A DNA stretch of 64,000 nucleotides from Flavobacterium gilvum (GCF_001761465.1 NZ_CP017479.1:1178001-1242000); one strand, 5' to 3'. Counted from the first letter of the stretch, positions 25,486 through 34,983 are shown. Made by a program: numbers and translations. The notes: a model not told the origin generated them from the sequence alone.

Positions 25486-27972
25486 ATGAAACAATTTTTC
25501 TTGGCGTGTTTGTTTTTTATTGTTTCACCAGTTCTTATTTTTTCTCAATCAATATTTAATAATCCAATTACGGGAACTTATCCCGGTCAATCAAATCCTT
25601 ATACGATAGGACAAAATGTGGATCCCGGCATTAAAGTTAGTGGTATTGGCAGGAGTGGGGCTTTGAGTTATGTAAATGCAAATAATAGATATGATGCGAA
25701 GGGTTGGAAGGTCGACGACTCTGATTCCGACACTTATTTTGAGTTTACCATTACTCCAAATCAGGGTAGGCAAATAAATTTTATCAGTTTTGTTTATACA
25801 GGGCAAGTTTCGGCTAATGGTCCAAGACTTTTTGCATTTCGTTCCAGTGTTGATGGTTTTTCAACAAATATAGGGTCTGTTTCAGGAGCTAGAGGAACGG
25901 TTTCTTTGTCTTCGACGGCCTTTCAAGGAGTTGATTTTCCGATTACTTTCAGGTTTTATGGATGGGCTGCTATAACGAGAACGGGAGCTTTTAGTATTAA
26001 TGATTTCCAGTTTAATGGTGTGGTTTCCTGCGTAAAGTCGCAAGCGCCTACTTTGCCAGAAGTGAACCTTGCTTGTACTTCTACTTCTTTTATTTTGAAT
26101 TGGGCGGCTTGTTCAAATGCTTCGAATTATTTTATTGATGTGGCTACCGATTCCGGTTTTATTAATAATTTAGAAGGTTACAAAAATAAGATTTTAGGAA
26201 ATACTTTGTCTGAAACCGTTGAAGATTTGGCTGCAGGTGGACCTTATTATGTTCGACTGAAATCAGCCAATGAATGTGGTGAAATCAGTTATTCGAATGT
26301 TATAAAAGCAGCTCCGCCAGAAACGATTTATAATGGTTCTTGGTCTAATGGTCTTCCAGATTCGGGTAAAAATGTACGCTTTTCAAAAGATTTTAATCTG
26401 AATGAATCATTAGAAACCTGTTCTTGCCAAATCGATAACGGTGTAGCCGTTCATGTTGATTCTGGAGGGGTTTTAAAGCTTCAAAATAGATTAGATGTTT
26501 TGGGTGCAGGAACAATAACTTTTGAGAACAATTCAAGTTTGATTCAGGTGAATGATGCTGCAGTAAACATTGGTCAGATTATTTACAATCGCATTACTTC
26601 ACCGATGAAAAATTTTGATTTTACTTATTGGTCGTCTCCAGTGCAGGGTCAGATTTTGAATGTATTGTCTCCAAATACACTTTCGGATAAGTATTTTAGT
26701 TTTGCAAATGGGAATTGGGTGTACGAAAATGGTGCTAATTCAATGGATCCTGCAGGTAAGGGATTTGTAATTCGTGTGCCAAAGCCTGATACTAAATACT
26801 CCAATAAAGAATATTGGACAGGATCAACTTATTCTCAACCAGTTCAGTTTAAAGGGATTCCTAATAATGGCGTTATCGAAATTCTTTCGGAAGGTATTGG
26901 AATGGATAATTTAATAGGCAATCCTTACCCTTCTGCCATTGATGCCGATGAATTTATCAAGGCCAACTCTGCAATAATTGTGGGAACGCTTAACTTTTGG
27001 ACACATAATACAGCTATTAAGCAAGATGGGGCTTTTTATGTTTATAATTCAGATGATTATGCTTCTTATAATTTGACGGGAGGAACAGGAACAGCCGCAC
27101 CGAGTGCCGGTGATTCGGGAACAATTCCAAATGGTAAAATTGCTTCAGGAGTATCCTTTTTTGTGACGAGTAAAGTAGCCGGGAATTTTGTGTTTAATAA
27201 CGCCATGCGAAATTCGGGAAAAGTTTTGGCGTCTAATTCCAATAATCAATTTTTTAAAATTTCAAATACTAAGAAGGATTCATCAATTGAGAAGAATAGA
27301 CTATGGTTGAATTTAACAAATTCCGAAGGTGCTTTCAAACAATTGTTGGTAGGATATGTTACGGGAGCTACCAATGAAATGGATAATCTATACGATGGCA
27401 CAACTTCTGACGGAAATGCTTTTGTCGATTTTTATAGCATTAGCGAAGAAAATAAATTGGTTATTCAAGGCCGGGCTTTACCTTTTGATTATACAGATAA
27501 AGTAGCATTAGGTTTTAAAACCAACATTGATGGTGCTTTTGAAATAAAAATTGACCACACCGATGGTTTGTTAAGCAATTGTGCTATTTTTTTAGAAGAT
27601 AAAAATACAGGAATACTCCACGATTTAAAAGAAAGATCTTATCCGTTTTCAGCATCAAAAGGAGAATATAATAGTCGCTTTGTGTTGAGTTATAAAGAAC
27701 TTGATATAAAGTCCACTTCGAAGCAAGAGACGGAAAAAACAAAACAGGGACTTGCAATTTATACTCAGGAAAAACAATTGAGTATTAATTCTGCTGTTGA
27801 AAAAATTTCGATGATTGTTATTTATGATTTGAATGGAAAATTACTCTATAAAAAGAAAGATATTGATAAAGAGCAAATTGTGATTCCTAATTTAACCTCG
27901 AAGCATCAAATTTTAATTGTAAAAACGGTTTTCGATAATTCTGATTATCAGATAAATAAGGTCTTTTTTTAA
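25486..27972 (+). CDS. T9SS type C cargo protein (paralog 3)
   Basis: The 828-residue protein has a signal peptide (MKQFFLACLFFIVSPVLIFSQ), an N-terminal secreted domain unlike those of its neighbours (residues 25-180), one fibronectin-like repeat (about 190-270), and then the C-terminal module shared with the two upstream genes, with the landmarks LENNSSLIQVND-like, PMKNFDFTYWSSPV, GMDNLIGNPYPSAIDA and GAFKQLLVGYVTGATNEMD. It ends in a type C sorting signal (MIVIYDLNGKLLYKKKD...INKVFF). It is the compact member of a three-gene paralogous cluster and is probably secreted by T9SS. Function is otherwise unknown. Confidence 0.9.
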   Translation: MKQFFLACLFFIVSPVLIFSQSIFNNPITGTYPGQSNPYTIGQNVDPGIKVSGIGRSGALSYVNANNRYDAKGWKVDDSDSDTYFEFTITPNQGRQINFISFVYTGQVSANGPRLFAFRSSVDGFSTNIGSVSGARGTVSLSSTAFQGVDFPITFRFYGWAAITRTGAFSINDFQFNGVVSCVKSQAPTLPEVNLACTSTSFILNWAACSNASNYFIDVATDSGFINNLEGYKNKILGNTLSETVEDLAAGGPYYVRLKSANECGEISYSNVIKAAPPETIYNGSWSNGLPDSGKNVRFSKDFNLNESLETCSCQIDNGVAVHVDSGGVLKLQNRLDVLGAGTITFENNSSLIQVNDAAVNIGQIIYNRITSPMKNFDFTYWSSPVQGQILNVLSPNTLSDKYFSFANGNWVYENGANSMDPAGKGFVIRVPKPDTKYSNKEYWTGSTYSQPVQFKGIPNNGVIEILSEGIGMDNLIGNPYPSAIDADEFIKANSAIIVGTLNFWTHNTAIKQDGAFYVYNSDDYASYNLTGGTGTAAPSAGDSGTIPNGKIASGVSFFVTSKVAGNFVFNNAMRNSGKVLASNSNNQFFKISNTKKDSSIEKNRLWLNLTNSEGAFKQLLVGYVTGATNEMDNLYDGTTSDGNAFVDFYSISEENKLVIQGRALPFDYTDKVALGFKTNIDGAFEIKIDHTDGLLSNCAIFLEDKNTGILHDLKERSYPFSASKGEYNSRFVLSYKELDIKSTSKQETEKTKQGLAIYTQEKQLSINSAVEKISMIVIYDLNGKLLYKKKDIDKEQIVIPNLTSKHQILIVKTVFDNSDYQINKVFF

Positions 27973-27986
27973 TTGGCAAAAAAAAC

Positions 27987-28021
27987 AAAACCCCCATTTT
28001 TATCTTCAAAATGGGGGTTTT
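27987..28021. terminator. Bidirectional terminator between paralog 3 and bioB
   Basis: AAAACCCCCATTTT at 27987-28000 is the exact complement of AAAATGGGGGTTTT at 28008-28021, with a 7-base loop; A and T runs on both sides serve both convergent genes. Confidence 0.9.
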
Positions 28022-28038
28022 ATAGTTTTAAAAAAGTC

Positions 28039-29124
28039 TTATTTCCCTTTTACAGAGGCTTCAAGATTTTTTTCGATAATATGGTTTGGGCGCGACCATT
28101 TTGGCTTTTCGCCAAGAGCTTCAAATTGTGAATCTACAGCTTCAACGGTTGGTCTTTGTGATTTTTTTGTAAATGGTTTTTGCGGTTTTAAACCCAATAA
28201 ATCAAACATTTTCATGTCTTCGTTAACATCGGGATTTGGCGTTGTAAGCAATTTATCTCCAGCAAAAATAGAGTTAGCTCCAGCAAAGAAACACATTGCT
28301 TGACCTTCTCGGCTCATGTTCATTCTTCCTGCCGATAGACGAACTTGTGTCTCAGGCATTACAATTCGGGTGGTTGCAACCATTCGAATCATTTCCCAAA
28401 TTTCGACTGGTTTTTCATTTTCCATCGGAGTTCCTTCTACGGCAACCAAAGCATTGATTGGCACCGATTCTGGTTGAGGATTCAATGTAGAAAGAGCCAC
28501 AAGCATTCCTGCTCTGTCATCGATACTTTCTCCCATTCCAATAATTCCACCACTACAAACTGTAACACTTGTTTTTCTTACGTTTTCTATAGTTTGCAAA
28601 CGGTCTTCAAATCCGCGTGTCGAAATAACTTCTTTGTAATAATCCTCAGAAGTGTCTAAGTTGTGGTTATAAGCATAAAGACCTGCTTCGGCTAGTCGCT
28701 GTGCTTGATTTTCGGTAATCATACCAAGAGTACAGCACACTTCCATATCCATTTTGTTGATGGTACGAACCATTTCCAAAACTTGGTCAAACTCAGGTCC
28801 GTCTTTTACGTTTCTCCAAGCAGCACCCATACATACGCGGGAAGAACCTCCAGATTTGGCTTGAATTGCCTGTTCTTTTACTTGGTTTACAGACATTAAA
28901 TTGTTTCCTTCAACACCGGTGTTGTATCTTGCGGCTTGCGGGCAATATCCGCAATCTTCAGAACATCCTCCTGTTTTTATGGAAACCAAAGTAGAAACCT
29001 GAACCACATTTGGGTCGTGATGTTCGCGATGGATTGTTGATGCTTCAAAAAGCAAATCCATCAAAGGTTTATTATAAATTGCAATAATTTCTTCTTTCGT
29101 CCAGTTATGTTTTGTGATACTCAT
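28039..29124 (-). CDS. bioB: Biotin synthase
   Basis: BioB is the radical SAM enzyme that inserts sulfur into dethiobiotin. The ATG at 29124 (MSITKHNWTKEE) gives 361 residues; a TTG 24 bp upstream is less likely. The radical SAM cluster motif CSEDCGYC places cysteines at about 54, 58 and 61. The [2Fe-2S] ligand segments CCTLGMI, CSGGIIGMGES and the basic RLSAGR motif are intact. It lies about 15 kb from the other bio genes, on the opposite strand, separated from them by recX and three secreted-protein genes. No biotin operator was recognised. Confidence 0.97.
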   Translation of the reverse strand: MSITKHNWTKEEIIAIYNKPLMDLLFEASTIHREHHDPNVVQVSTLVSIKTGGCSEDCGYCPQAARYNTGVEGNNLMSVNQVKEQAIQAKSGGSSRVCMGAAWRNVKDGPEFDQVLEMVRTINKMDMEVCCTLGMITENQAQRLAEAGLYAYNHNLDTSEDYYKEVISTRGFEDRLQTIENVRKTSVTVCSGGIIGMGESIDDRAGMLVALSTLNPQPESVPINALVAVEGTPMENEKPVEIWEMIRMVATTRIVMPETQVRLSAGRMNMSREGQAMCFFAGANSIFAGDKLLTTPNPDVNEDMKMFDLLGLKPQKPFTKKSQRPTVEAVDSQFEALGEKPKWSRPNHIIEKNLEASVKGK

Positions 29125-29223
29125 TGATCCTTGTTTTTGATGCCCCAAAAGTAATCAAATTGTTCTAAAGTAACACAACGCACAAGTCTTAAAATGTCTT
29201 AATATAAATAGATTAAATGAGTT

Positions 29224-29661
29224 CTAGTCGGCGGCAAACTTGTCATTATAGTACAGAACTAGCAGTAAGGTGACGATTACGGACGACGCAATTCCCTCAA
29301 AAAACAAGGAGAAACAATACATATTGATGGAAGGATGACCTCCGAATAAAAAACTCTCCGACAAATTATGAATATAAGCATCTCCACCTCTCATATAGCT
29401 ATAAATCAAAAGACCAAGGATAGATAATGTGACTCCGACAAGAGAAGTAGTTAATGCTGCCTTGATATTGTGCAAAAAACTTGTGTTACCGTTTTTAACC
29501 CTTGACTTTAATGTGTCATTTACGGCATAAAGGACAAAGAAAACATTCAGTAATCGTAAATAGAAAACATTGGATAAACCCAAAAATTCCATCAAGAGAA
29601 AATAGGTTCCTATTGATATAAAAATAAAGTACCCGTTTTTAATTTCTTTTTTTACTTTCAT
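29224..29661 (-). CDS. Small membrane protein (DUF4199-like)
   Basis: From the ATG at 29661 the protein has 145 residues with four hydrophobic segments: NGYFIFISIGTYFLLMEFLG, FYLRLLNVFFVLYAV, ALTTSLVGVTLSILGLLIYS and the C-terminal GIASSVIVTLLLVLYY. The layout resembles DUF4199 membrane proteins of Bacteroidota, but I am not certain of the assignment. An upstream in-frame start would add 28 hydrophilic residues and was not chosen. It stands between bioB and ribF with no evident operon partner. Confidence 0.6.
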   Translation of the reverse strand: MKVKKEIKNGYFIFISIGTYFLLMEFLGLSNVFYLRLLNVFFVLYAVNDTLKSRVKNGNTSFLHNIKAALTTSLVGVTLSILGLLIYSYMRGGDAYIHNLSESFLFGGHPSINMYCFSLFFEGIASSVIVTLLLVLYYNDKFAAD

Positions 29662-29875
29662 GGCTTGTTTTTTTTTAAAAGTTAGAAATGCAATAGGTGT
29701 TTGGTATTCAGTATGTTGATATAAATTTACGAAAAATTTTAACAAAAAAGAGGTGATAACGACAAGAGTTTTTTCTTATTATTGTCATTTTCGTAAAAAG
29801 TTGGATGATTCGGCCTCAGGGTTGTCATTCCGAGGAACGAGGAATCGCATAATCCGATAACGCTATGTTATTCGA

Positions 29876-29966
29876 AGCTAGCGCGAGCGTCCCGCTCGTG
29901 CCCGCAAACAAAGGTTTTAAGATTATGTAAATTGGAACGGGCACGAGCGGGACGCTCGCGCTAGCT
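29876..29966. repeat. Perfect 29-bp inverted repeat, GC-rich
   Basis: The left arm 29876-29904 (begins AGCTAGCGCGAGCGTCCCGC) and right arm 29938-29966 are exact complements around a 33-bp AT-rich loop. GC content contrasts sharply with surroundings. Just upstream (29822-29850) is the phrase TCATTCCGAGGAACGAGGAA. No transposase is nearby; a non-autonomous repetitive element is likely. Confidence 0.9.
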
Positions 29967-29984
29967 GTGCTAAATGCTTAAAAT

Positions 29985-30932
29985 CTAAAGTTTAGATTTG
30001 AAATAAGCCAAAGCTGTTTCTTTGTCTTTTTCTAATTGTTCTTTCAAAAGTGCAACCGAATCAAATTTTACTTCGGATCGGATTCGTTCCAATATGGAAA
30101 CGGTGATTTTTTGGTCGTATAAATCTTCGTCAAAGTCAAAATAATTGATTTCGATTGTTTGATGTTTCCCATCAACAGTAGGGTTGAAGCCAATGTTCAT
30201 CATGCCTAAAACCGTTTTTGTTTGGATGATACTTTTTACAATATAAACGCCATTCTTGGGAATAAGCTTGAAGGTTTCGGCAATTTTTAAATTTGCTGTG
30301 GGAAATCCTATTGTTCTGCCCAGTTGTTTTCCTTTGGCTATAATTCCAGTTAAAGAATAATTATAACCTAGATATTCATTGGCCAAAGCCATATTTCCTT
30401 CGGATAAGGCGTGTCTAATTTTTGTTGAACTTACAGATACTTCTTTGATTTCCTGAGCCGAAATTTCTTCTACTTCAAAATCATATTGTGCTCCAAAAGC
30501 TTTTAAATCATTAATATTTGCAGTTCTGTTACGTCCAAATCGATGGTCATGACCAATTATGATTTTATAGATATGAAATTTATCTACAAGAATGTTTTTT
30601 ACAAATTCTTCGGCGGTTAACCTTGAGAAACTTTCGTCAAAAGGATGGATGACCAAATTTTGAATCCCGATTTTATCCAGCAGTTCAATTTTTTCTTCTA
30701 TAGTATTGAGTAGTTTGATATCTGAATCCTCTTGTAGGACCATTCGCGGATGCGGAAAAAATGTAAGTACGAGACTTTCGTATTTCTCGTTTTCGGTATT
30801 TTGAGTGACTTTTTCCAATATTTTTTTATGTCCAAAATGAACGCCATCAAAGGTTCCTAATGTAAGAATTGTCTTTTTTGCATTTTCACCAGATGCAATT
30901 TGGAAATCGTTTATAGAATGAAATATTTTCAA
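29985..30932 (-). CDS. ribF: Bifunctional riboflavin kinase/FAD synthetase
   Basis: RibF phosphorylates riboflavin to FMN and adenylylates FMN to FAD. In this 315-residue protein the N-terminal nucleotidyltransferase half shows LGTFDGVHFGHKKIL (residues about 26-40) and IIGHDHRFGRNR; the C-terminal kinase half has GRTIGFPTANLK and the IEINYFDFDEDLY segment. Order and length match the bifunctional family. It stands alone on the minus strand. No FMN riboswitch was seen near it. Confidence 0.96.
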   Translation of the reverse strand: MKIFHSINDFQIASGENAKKTILTLGTFDGVHFGHKKILEKVTQNTENEKYESLVLTFFPHPRMVLQEDSDIKLLNTIEEKIELLDKIGIQNLVIHPFDESFSRLTAEEFVKNILVDKFHIYKIIIGHDHRFGRNRTANINDLKAFGAQYDFEVEEISAQEIKEVSVSSTKIRHALSEGNMALANEYLGYNYSLTGIIAKGKQLGRTIGFPTANLKIAETFKLIPKNGVYIVKSIIQTKTVLGMMNIGFNPTVDGKHQTIEINYFDFDEDLYDQKITVSILERIRSEVKFDSVALLKEQLEKDKETALAYFKSKL

Positions 30933-31084
30933 AATACCTTTTTTAAAATATTTTGCAAATTTATATTATCTATTTTAAAAAGCAGGATAAGAAGTTTTTA
31001 AATTTATTAGCTACCGCATTCTTTATGTTAAATAAATATTTTAAATTACGTTATATTATTCTTTTGTTAAATCGTTTTCAAAAC

Positions 31085-31118
31085 TTTGGTTATTCCATTG
31101 TAAAATGAGTTAATTTTG
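31085..31118 (+). promoter_or_regulatory. Promoter upstream of the secreted metalloprotease
   Basis: TTTG at 31085-31088, then 22 bp, then TAATTTTG at 31111-31118, fits the Bacteroidota pattern and would leave a leader of about 160 nt. The remainder of the 350-bp spacer 30933-31283 shows no gene. Confidence 0.5.
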
Positions 31119-31283
31119 TAAAATAATCATGAAGTAATAGTATCGAGAATTGGCCCCAATCGAAATGAATTCTTCTGTTCGCGTATTGGTAGCAGTTGAT
31201 GAATTCTAAAATTAATAGGACGGATAGAACAAAAATAGAGTGAAATTATATGAATTTGTCAATTCATAAAACACGGTCAGCTT

Positions 31284-33965
31284 ATGAAGAGATTATTATT
31301 TTTCCTGATAGTATTTGTTTTGAATTTCGTTGGGTTTTCACAGGTTAAATCATCCTGGAAATCCATAAATCCTACTCAAAAGGTACTTGTTTCAAAACAG
31401 GAAAATGATTTGGGATTGAATCATCAGCTTTTGTTCTCCTTGAATGAATCCGAATTCAGGCAGTCGCTGACAGCACTTCAGTCCAAAACTGAAACAACCA
31501 TAGCTGTTGCAATTCCTAATGGAGAAGGAAAAACAGAAGAGTTTGCTGTTGTGGAATCTTCCAATTTTGCACCCGAATTACAAGCGAAATATCCAGAAAT
31601 TAGATCCTATTCTGGGACAGGGATTACTGATCCAAAAGCATCAATTAGTTTTAGTGTGTCTCCAGACGGTGTTTCTACAATGGTTTTGAGAGGAGATAGC
31701 GATTCGGAATTTATTGAACGGGCAGATAACGATAAATCGATATATGTTCTTTCCAGTTCGAAGAAAAGAGAAAAGGGAATTTTGCCATTGACTTGTAAAA
31801 CGGTTGATGTGGTGTTGAATAAAGATTTAGTGAAGAAAACTGCCGAAATCAAGGCCACTAATGGAGTTTTTAAAACTTTGAGACTAGCTCTGTCTTGTAC
31901 AGGTGAATATACTCAGTTTTTTGGAGGAACAGTAAATAATGCCCTGGCAGCAATGAATGCCACAATGACACGCGTTAACGGTATCTTTAATAGAGACCTA
32001 GCTACTAAACTTGAAATTATTTCCAACAATTCGATTATAATATACACAGATGCCGCTACCGACCCCTATTCTGATGCGAAGGCTGGAGTTGCCGGTGCAT
32101 GGAACACAGAATTGCAGAAAAATTTAACTTCGGTTATTGGGGATGCAAATTATGATATTGGGCATTTGTTTGGTGCGTCTGGAGGTGGAGGAGATGCTGG
32201 TTGTATAGGGTGTGTTTGTGTTAATCCAACGACTGCGGAACCAAAAGGAAAAGGAAGCGGTTTTACTTCACCATCCAATGGTACGCCAAAGGGAGATCTT
32301 TTTGATATCGATTTTGTAGCTCACGAAATGGGGCATCAATTGGGAGCCAATCATACTTTTTCCTATGATATTGAAGGTTCTGGCGTAAGTGTAGAGCCGG
32401 GAAGCGGTTCTACTATTATGGGTTATGCTGGAATAACCGATTATGATGTTCAGGATTATTCGGATGATTATTTTGCCTATGCCAGCATCGTGCAGATACA
32501 GAGTAATTTAAGTACAAAAACCTGTCCCGTCAGTACCACATTTCTCAATCAAAAACCTGTGGTCAATGCGGGATTGGATTATACAATTCCTAAAAGTACC
32601 GCTTTTGTTTTGAATGGTACTGCTACCGATCCTGATGGTAATACAATGACATATTGTTGGGAACAAAATGATTCTGCGAGTTCGCCCGAAAGTGACTCCA
32701 AGAGTATCGCTTATGCGACAAAAACCAATGGGCCTAACTTCAGGTCGTTTTTACCTGTAAATGTTACCAATCGTTATTTTCCGGCTTTTGCTAAAGTTTT
32801 GGGTGGTCAGTTGGTTTCTACCTGGGAGGCAGTTCCTTCGGTGGCAAGAAATTTGAGTTTTGCATTTACCGTCCGTGACAATGCGGCTTTGGGTTCAGGA
32901 CAAACGAATTCAGATGTGATGATACTCACTGTTGACGCAACTAAAGGGCCATTTGCAATAACATCGCAAAATGTCGCTGATTCCAGTTGGGTTTTGGGTT
33001 CTTCGCAAACTATTACTTGGAGTGTAAATGGATCTGATGTTTTGGCGGGGGCATCCAATGTGAATATAAAAATGTCTACAGATGGTGGTTTGACTTTTCC
33101 GATTGTTTTGGCACCTAATACACCAAATGATGGTTCTGAAGTTGTTACAGCTCCTTTAACCGCAGCCAAGAATTGCAGGATTTTGATTGAGCCAACAGCA
33201 AATGTTTTTTATGCCATAAATAGTAAGCCTTTTGCTTTGGGATATTCGATTTCGACTACGTGTAATACGGCTGCCTATTCAACAGGATTGCCTGCAGCAA
33301 TACCCGAATCAACAACTTATGCAGAGAGAACTATTGATGTGCCTGCAACTACTTCGGAAATTAGTGATGTTAATGTTAATGTGAAATTTACCCATACATA
33401 TATTTCAGATGTTCAAATTGAGTTGGTAAGCCCAAAAGGGACTGTTGTGAAATTGTTTGACAAGGCCTGCGGGTCGACAAACAGTAGTTTAGACTTGACT
33501 TATGACGATACGGGAGGAGCTTTAACCTGCGGTATGACTGCGAACCAAACAGTGACCCCTGCCGGAAATTTGTCTGCTTTTAATGGCGAAAATCCAAGTG
33601 GAACCTGGATATTAAGGTTTAGGGATAACGGCGTTGGCGATTCGGGAACACTCAATTCGGCTTCTGTAACGATATGCTCGAGTTCATATACTACTTTGGC
33701 AACTAAGCATTTTGAAACCAATGATTTTGTGTTGTACCCAAATCCGAACAAAGGGAATTTTAATATTCGTTTTTCAAGTTCCAATACGACCGATATTCAG
33801 GTTTTGGTGACCGATTTGTCGGGAAGAAAGATTTATGATAAAAAATTTGCAAACACAGGCGATTTCAATCAGAATATTCAGTTGAAGAATGCTGCAGCGG
33901 GAACTTATATTGTAACGGTTGTAGACGGTGATCGAAAAGAAGTTTCTAAAATTATTGTGAAATAG
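31284..33965 (+). CDS. Secreted reprolysin-like zinc metallopeptidase with T9SS type A sorting domain
   Basis: The 893-residue protein has a signal peptide (MKRLLFFLIVFVLNFVGFSQ), a propeptide-like region, and a metzincin catalytic domain with HEMGHQLGANH at residues 347-357 (three zinc histidines and the catalytic Glu348) and a downstream Met-turn (TIMGYAG). An Ig-like region follows, then a proprotein-convertase P domain at about 665-800 (SDVQIELVSPKGT, GTWILRFRDNG), then a type A T9SS sorting domain (FVLYPNPNKGNFNI...GTYIVTVVDGD). It is therefore expected to be an extracellular protease exported by T9SS. The gene stands alone, with its own promoter and terminator. Confidence 0.95.
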   Translation: MKRLLFFLIVFVLNFVGFSQVKSSWKSINPTQKVLVSKQENDLGLNHQLLFSLNESEFRQSLTALQSKTETTIAVAIPNGEGKTEEFAVVESSNFAPELQAKYPEIRSYSGTGITDPKASISFSVSPDGVSTMVLRGDSDSEFIERADNDKSIYVLSSSKKREKGILPLTCKTVDVVLNKDLVKKTAEIKATNGVFKTLRLALSCTGEYTQFFGGTVNNALAAMNATMTRVNGIFNRDLATKLEIISNNSIIIYTDAATDPYSDAKAGVAGAWNTELQKNLTSVIGDANYDIGHLFGASGGGGDAGCIGCVCVNPTTAEPKGKGSGFTSPSNGTPKGDLFDIDFVAHEMGHQLGANHTFSYDIEGSGVSVEPGSGSTIMGYAGITDYDVQDYSDDYFAYASIVQIQSNLSTKTCPVSTTFLNQKPVVNAGLDYTIPKSTAFVLNGTATDPDGNTMTYCWEQNDSASSPESDSKSIAYATKTNGPNFRSFLPVNVTNRYFPAFAKVLGGQLVSTWEAVPSVARNLSFAFTVRDNAALGSGQTNSDVMILTVDATKGPFAITSQNVADSSWVLGSSQTITWSVNGSDVLAGASNVNIKMSTDGGLTFPIVLAPNTPNDGSEVVTAPLTAAKNCRILIEPTANVFYAINSKPFALGYSISTTCNTAAYSTGLPAAIPESTTYAERTIDVPATTSEISDVNVNVKFTHTYISDVQIELVSPKGTVVKLFDKACGSTNSSLDLTYDDTGGALTCGMTANQTVTPAGNLSAFNGENPSGTWILRFRDNGVGDSGTLNSASVTICSSSYTTLATKHFETNDFVLYPNPNKGNFNIRFSSSNTTDIQVLVTDLSGRKIYDKKFANTGDFNQNIQLKNAAAGTYIVTVVDGDRKEVSKIIVK

Positions 33966-33983
33966 ATTTGTTATAATCTAAAG

Positions 33984-34016
33984 AAAGGGGAAACAGTTGT
34001 AAATTGTTTCCCCTTT
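33984..34016. terminator. Bidirectional terminator between the protease and pth
   Basis: AAAGGGGAAACA at 33984-33995 pairs perfectly with TGTTTCCCCTTT at 34005-34016, followed by T residues. Confidence 0.9.
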
Positions 34017-34017
34017 T

Positions 34018-34692
34018 TTATTTTCCGTTAAAAGTAGTCATGGTGTTTTCGACTCCTGCTGTTCCGAATGATCTTATGATTTCAGAAGCAAGTTCGAGCC
34101 TTTCAGGAAGTTTGGCTTGTTCGTTTTCGTCCCAATCTCCCAGTACGTAATTGATTTGTTGGCCTTTTTTAAATTCGTCACTGATACCAAAGCGGAAGCG
34201 GGTGTATTCTTGCGTACCCAGAATTTGATTGATATTTTTGAGTCCGTTGTGACCTCCGTCGCTTCCTTTTTTGCGGATACGAATGGTCCCGAATGAAAGA
34301 TTCAAATCATCGGTGATGACAAATATGTTTTCCAGAGGAATGTTTTCTTTGTCCATCCAGAATTTTACGGCTTTACCGCTTAAATTCATATAGGTGTTTG
34401 GTTTTAAAAGAAAAAAGGTTCTTCCTTTGAATTTGTATTCGGCGAGCGCTCCCAGTTTTACGGTTTCGAATGGGATTCCTTCTTTTTTGGCAAGGAAATC
34501 AAGGACTTTGAAACCAATATTGTGTCGGGTGTTTACGTATTCGGAACCTATATTTCCTAGACCGACGATTAGAAATTTATTACTCACTTTTTTTATATTG
34601 TTTTTTTGGTGTTCGTGAACCTCCGGTTTTATGTTATTTGTGTTCTCTTCTGTTTTTGGTGATGAAAACAGGTTTTGCATCCATTTTATCAT
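34018..34692 (-). CDS. pth: Peptidyl-tRNA hydrolase with N-terminal extension
   Basis: Pth cleaves peptidyl-tRNA released by stalled ribosomes. The core begins at residue 38 with FLIVGLGNIGSEYVNTRHNIGF, containing conserved Asn47 and catalytic His57; further on are KPNTYMNLSG, the catalytic Asp in VITDDLNLSFG, and the GSDGGHNGLKN motif. A 37-residue, Asn/Lys/Glu-rich extension precedes the core (MIKWMQNLFSSPKTEENTNN), which lengthens the protein to 224 residues against about 190 usual. The ATG at 34692 was kept because no start lies at the core boundary. It is followed by a bidirectional terminator. Confidence 0.95.
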   Translation of the reverse strand: MIKWMQNLFSSPKTEENTNNIKPEVHEHQKNNIKKVSNKFLIVGLGNIGSEYVNTRHNIGFKVLDFLAKKEGIPFETVKLGALAEYKFKGRTFFLLKPNTYMNLSGKAVKFWMDKENIPLENIFVITDDLNLSFGTIRIRKKGSDGGHNGLKNINQILGTQEYTRFRFGISDEFKKGQQINYVLGDWDENEQAKLPERLELASEIIRSFGTAGVENTMTTFNGK

Positions 34693-34767
34693 GCTGCAAA
34701 AATAGGTTTAATCTGTTAATTTAAGAAACTTGTGTGTTGGAAAATGGTTTGGGGAGTTGCACCGGGG

Positions 34768-34853
34768 CCACCCCGCCTTTCAGGCACCCCTCCAGAGGAG
34801 GGGAAGTCGCTTGTGTTCCCCTCCTTTGGAGGGGTGCCCAAAGGGCGGGGTGG
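34768..34853. repeat. GC-rich 38-bp inverted repeat
   Basis: Arms 34768-34805 and 34816-34853 are nearly perfect complements (CCACCCCGCC...GGAGGGGAA against TTCCCCTCC...GGCGGGGTGG) with a 10-bp loop and a few mismatches. Each arm also folds on itself through CCCCTCC/GGAGGGG. It lies in the gene-free 34693-35074 spacer, and resembles a recurrent Flavobacterium intergenic element (from memory). Confidence 0.85.
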
Positions 34854-34901
34854 TTTTTCTCAATCTTGTAAATGATGACAAGAACAAAACCATAAAACCT
34901 C

Positions 34902-34983
34902 TTTAGCCCCGATGGGAGTGAAAATCCTCGCATCTCGTCTTTTGGGACGAGAGGAGAGATTGTAGCGGACAGCGGGAATCCAT
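34902..34983. repeat. Degenerate dispersed intergenic repeat, copy 2
   Basis: It begins TTTAGCCCCGATGGGAG, has an inner stem (CTCGTC around GACGAG), and ends GCGGACAGCGGGAATCCATG, matching the ends of the block at 4468-4567. Confidence 0.55.

Noticed and set aside
28039..29124. Horizontal acquisition of bioB because it is away from the other bio genes
   Set aside because: Its composition looks like its neighbours and the protein is a typical Bacteroidota BioB; insertion of the T9SS cluster or simple rearrangement is enough.
29876..29966. Insertion sequence ends
   Set aside because: The arms are only 33 bp apart with no transposase between or beside them.
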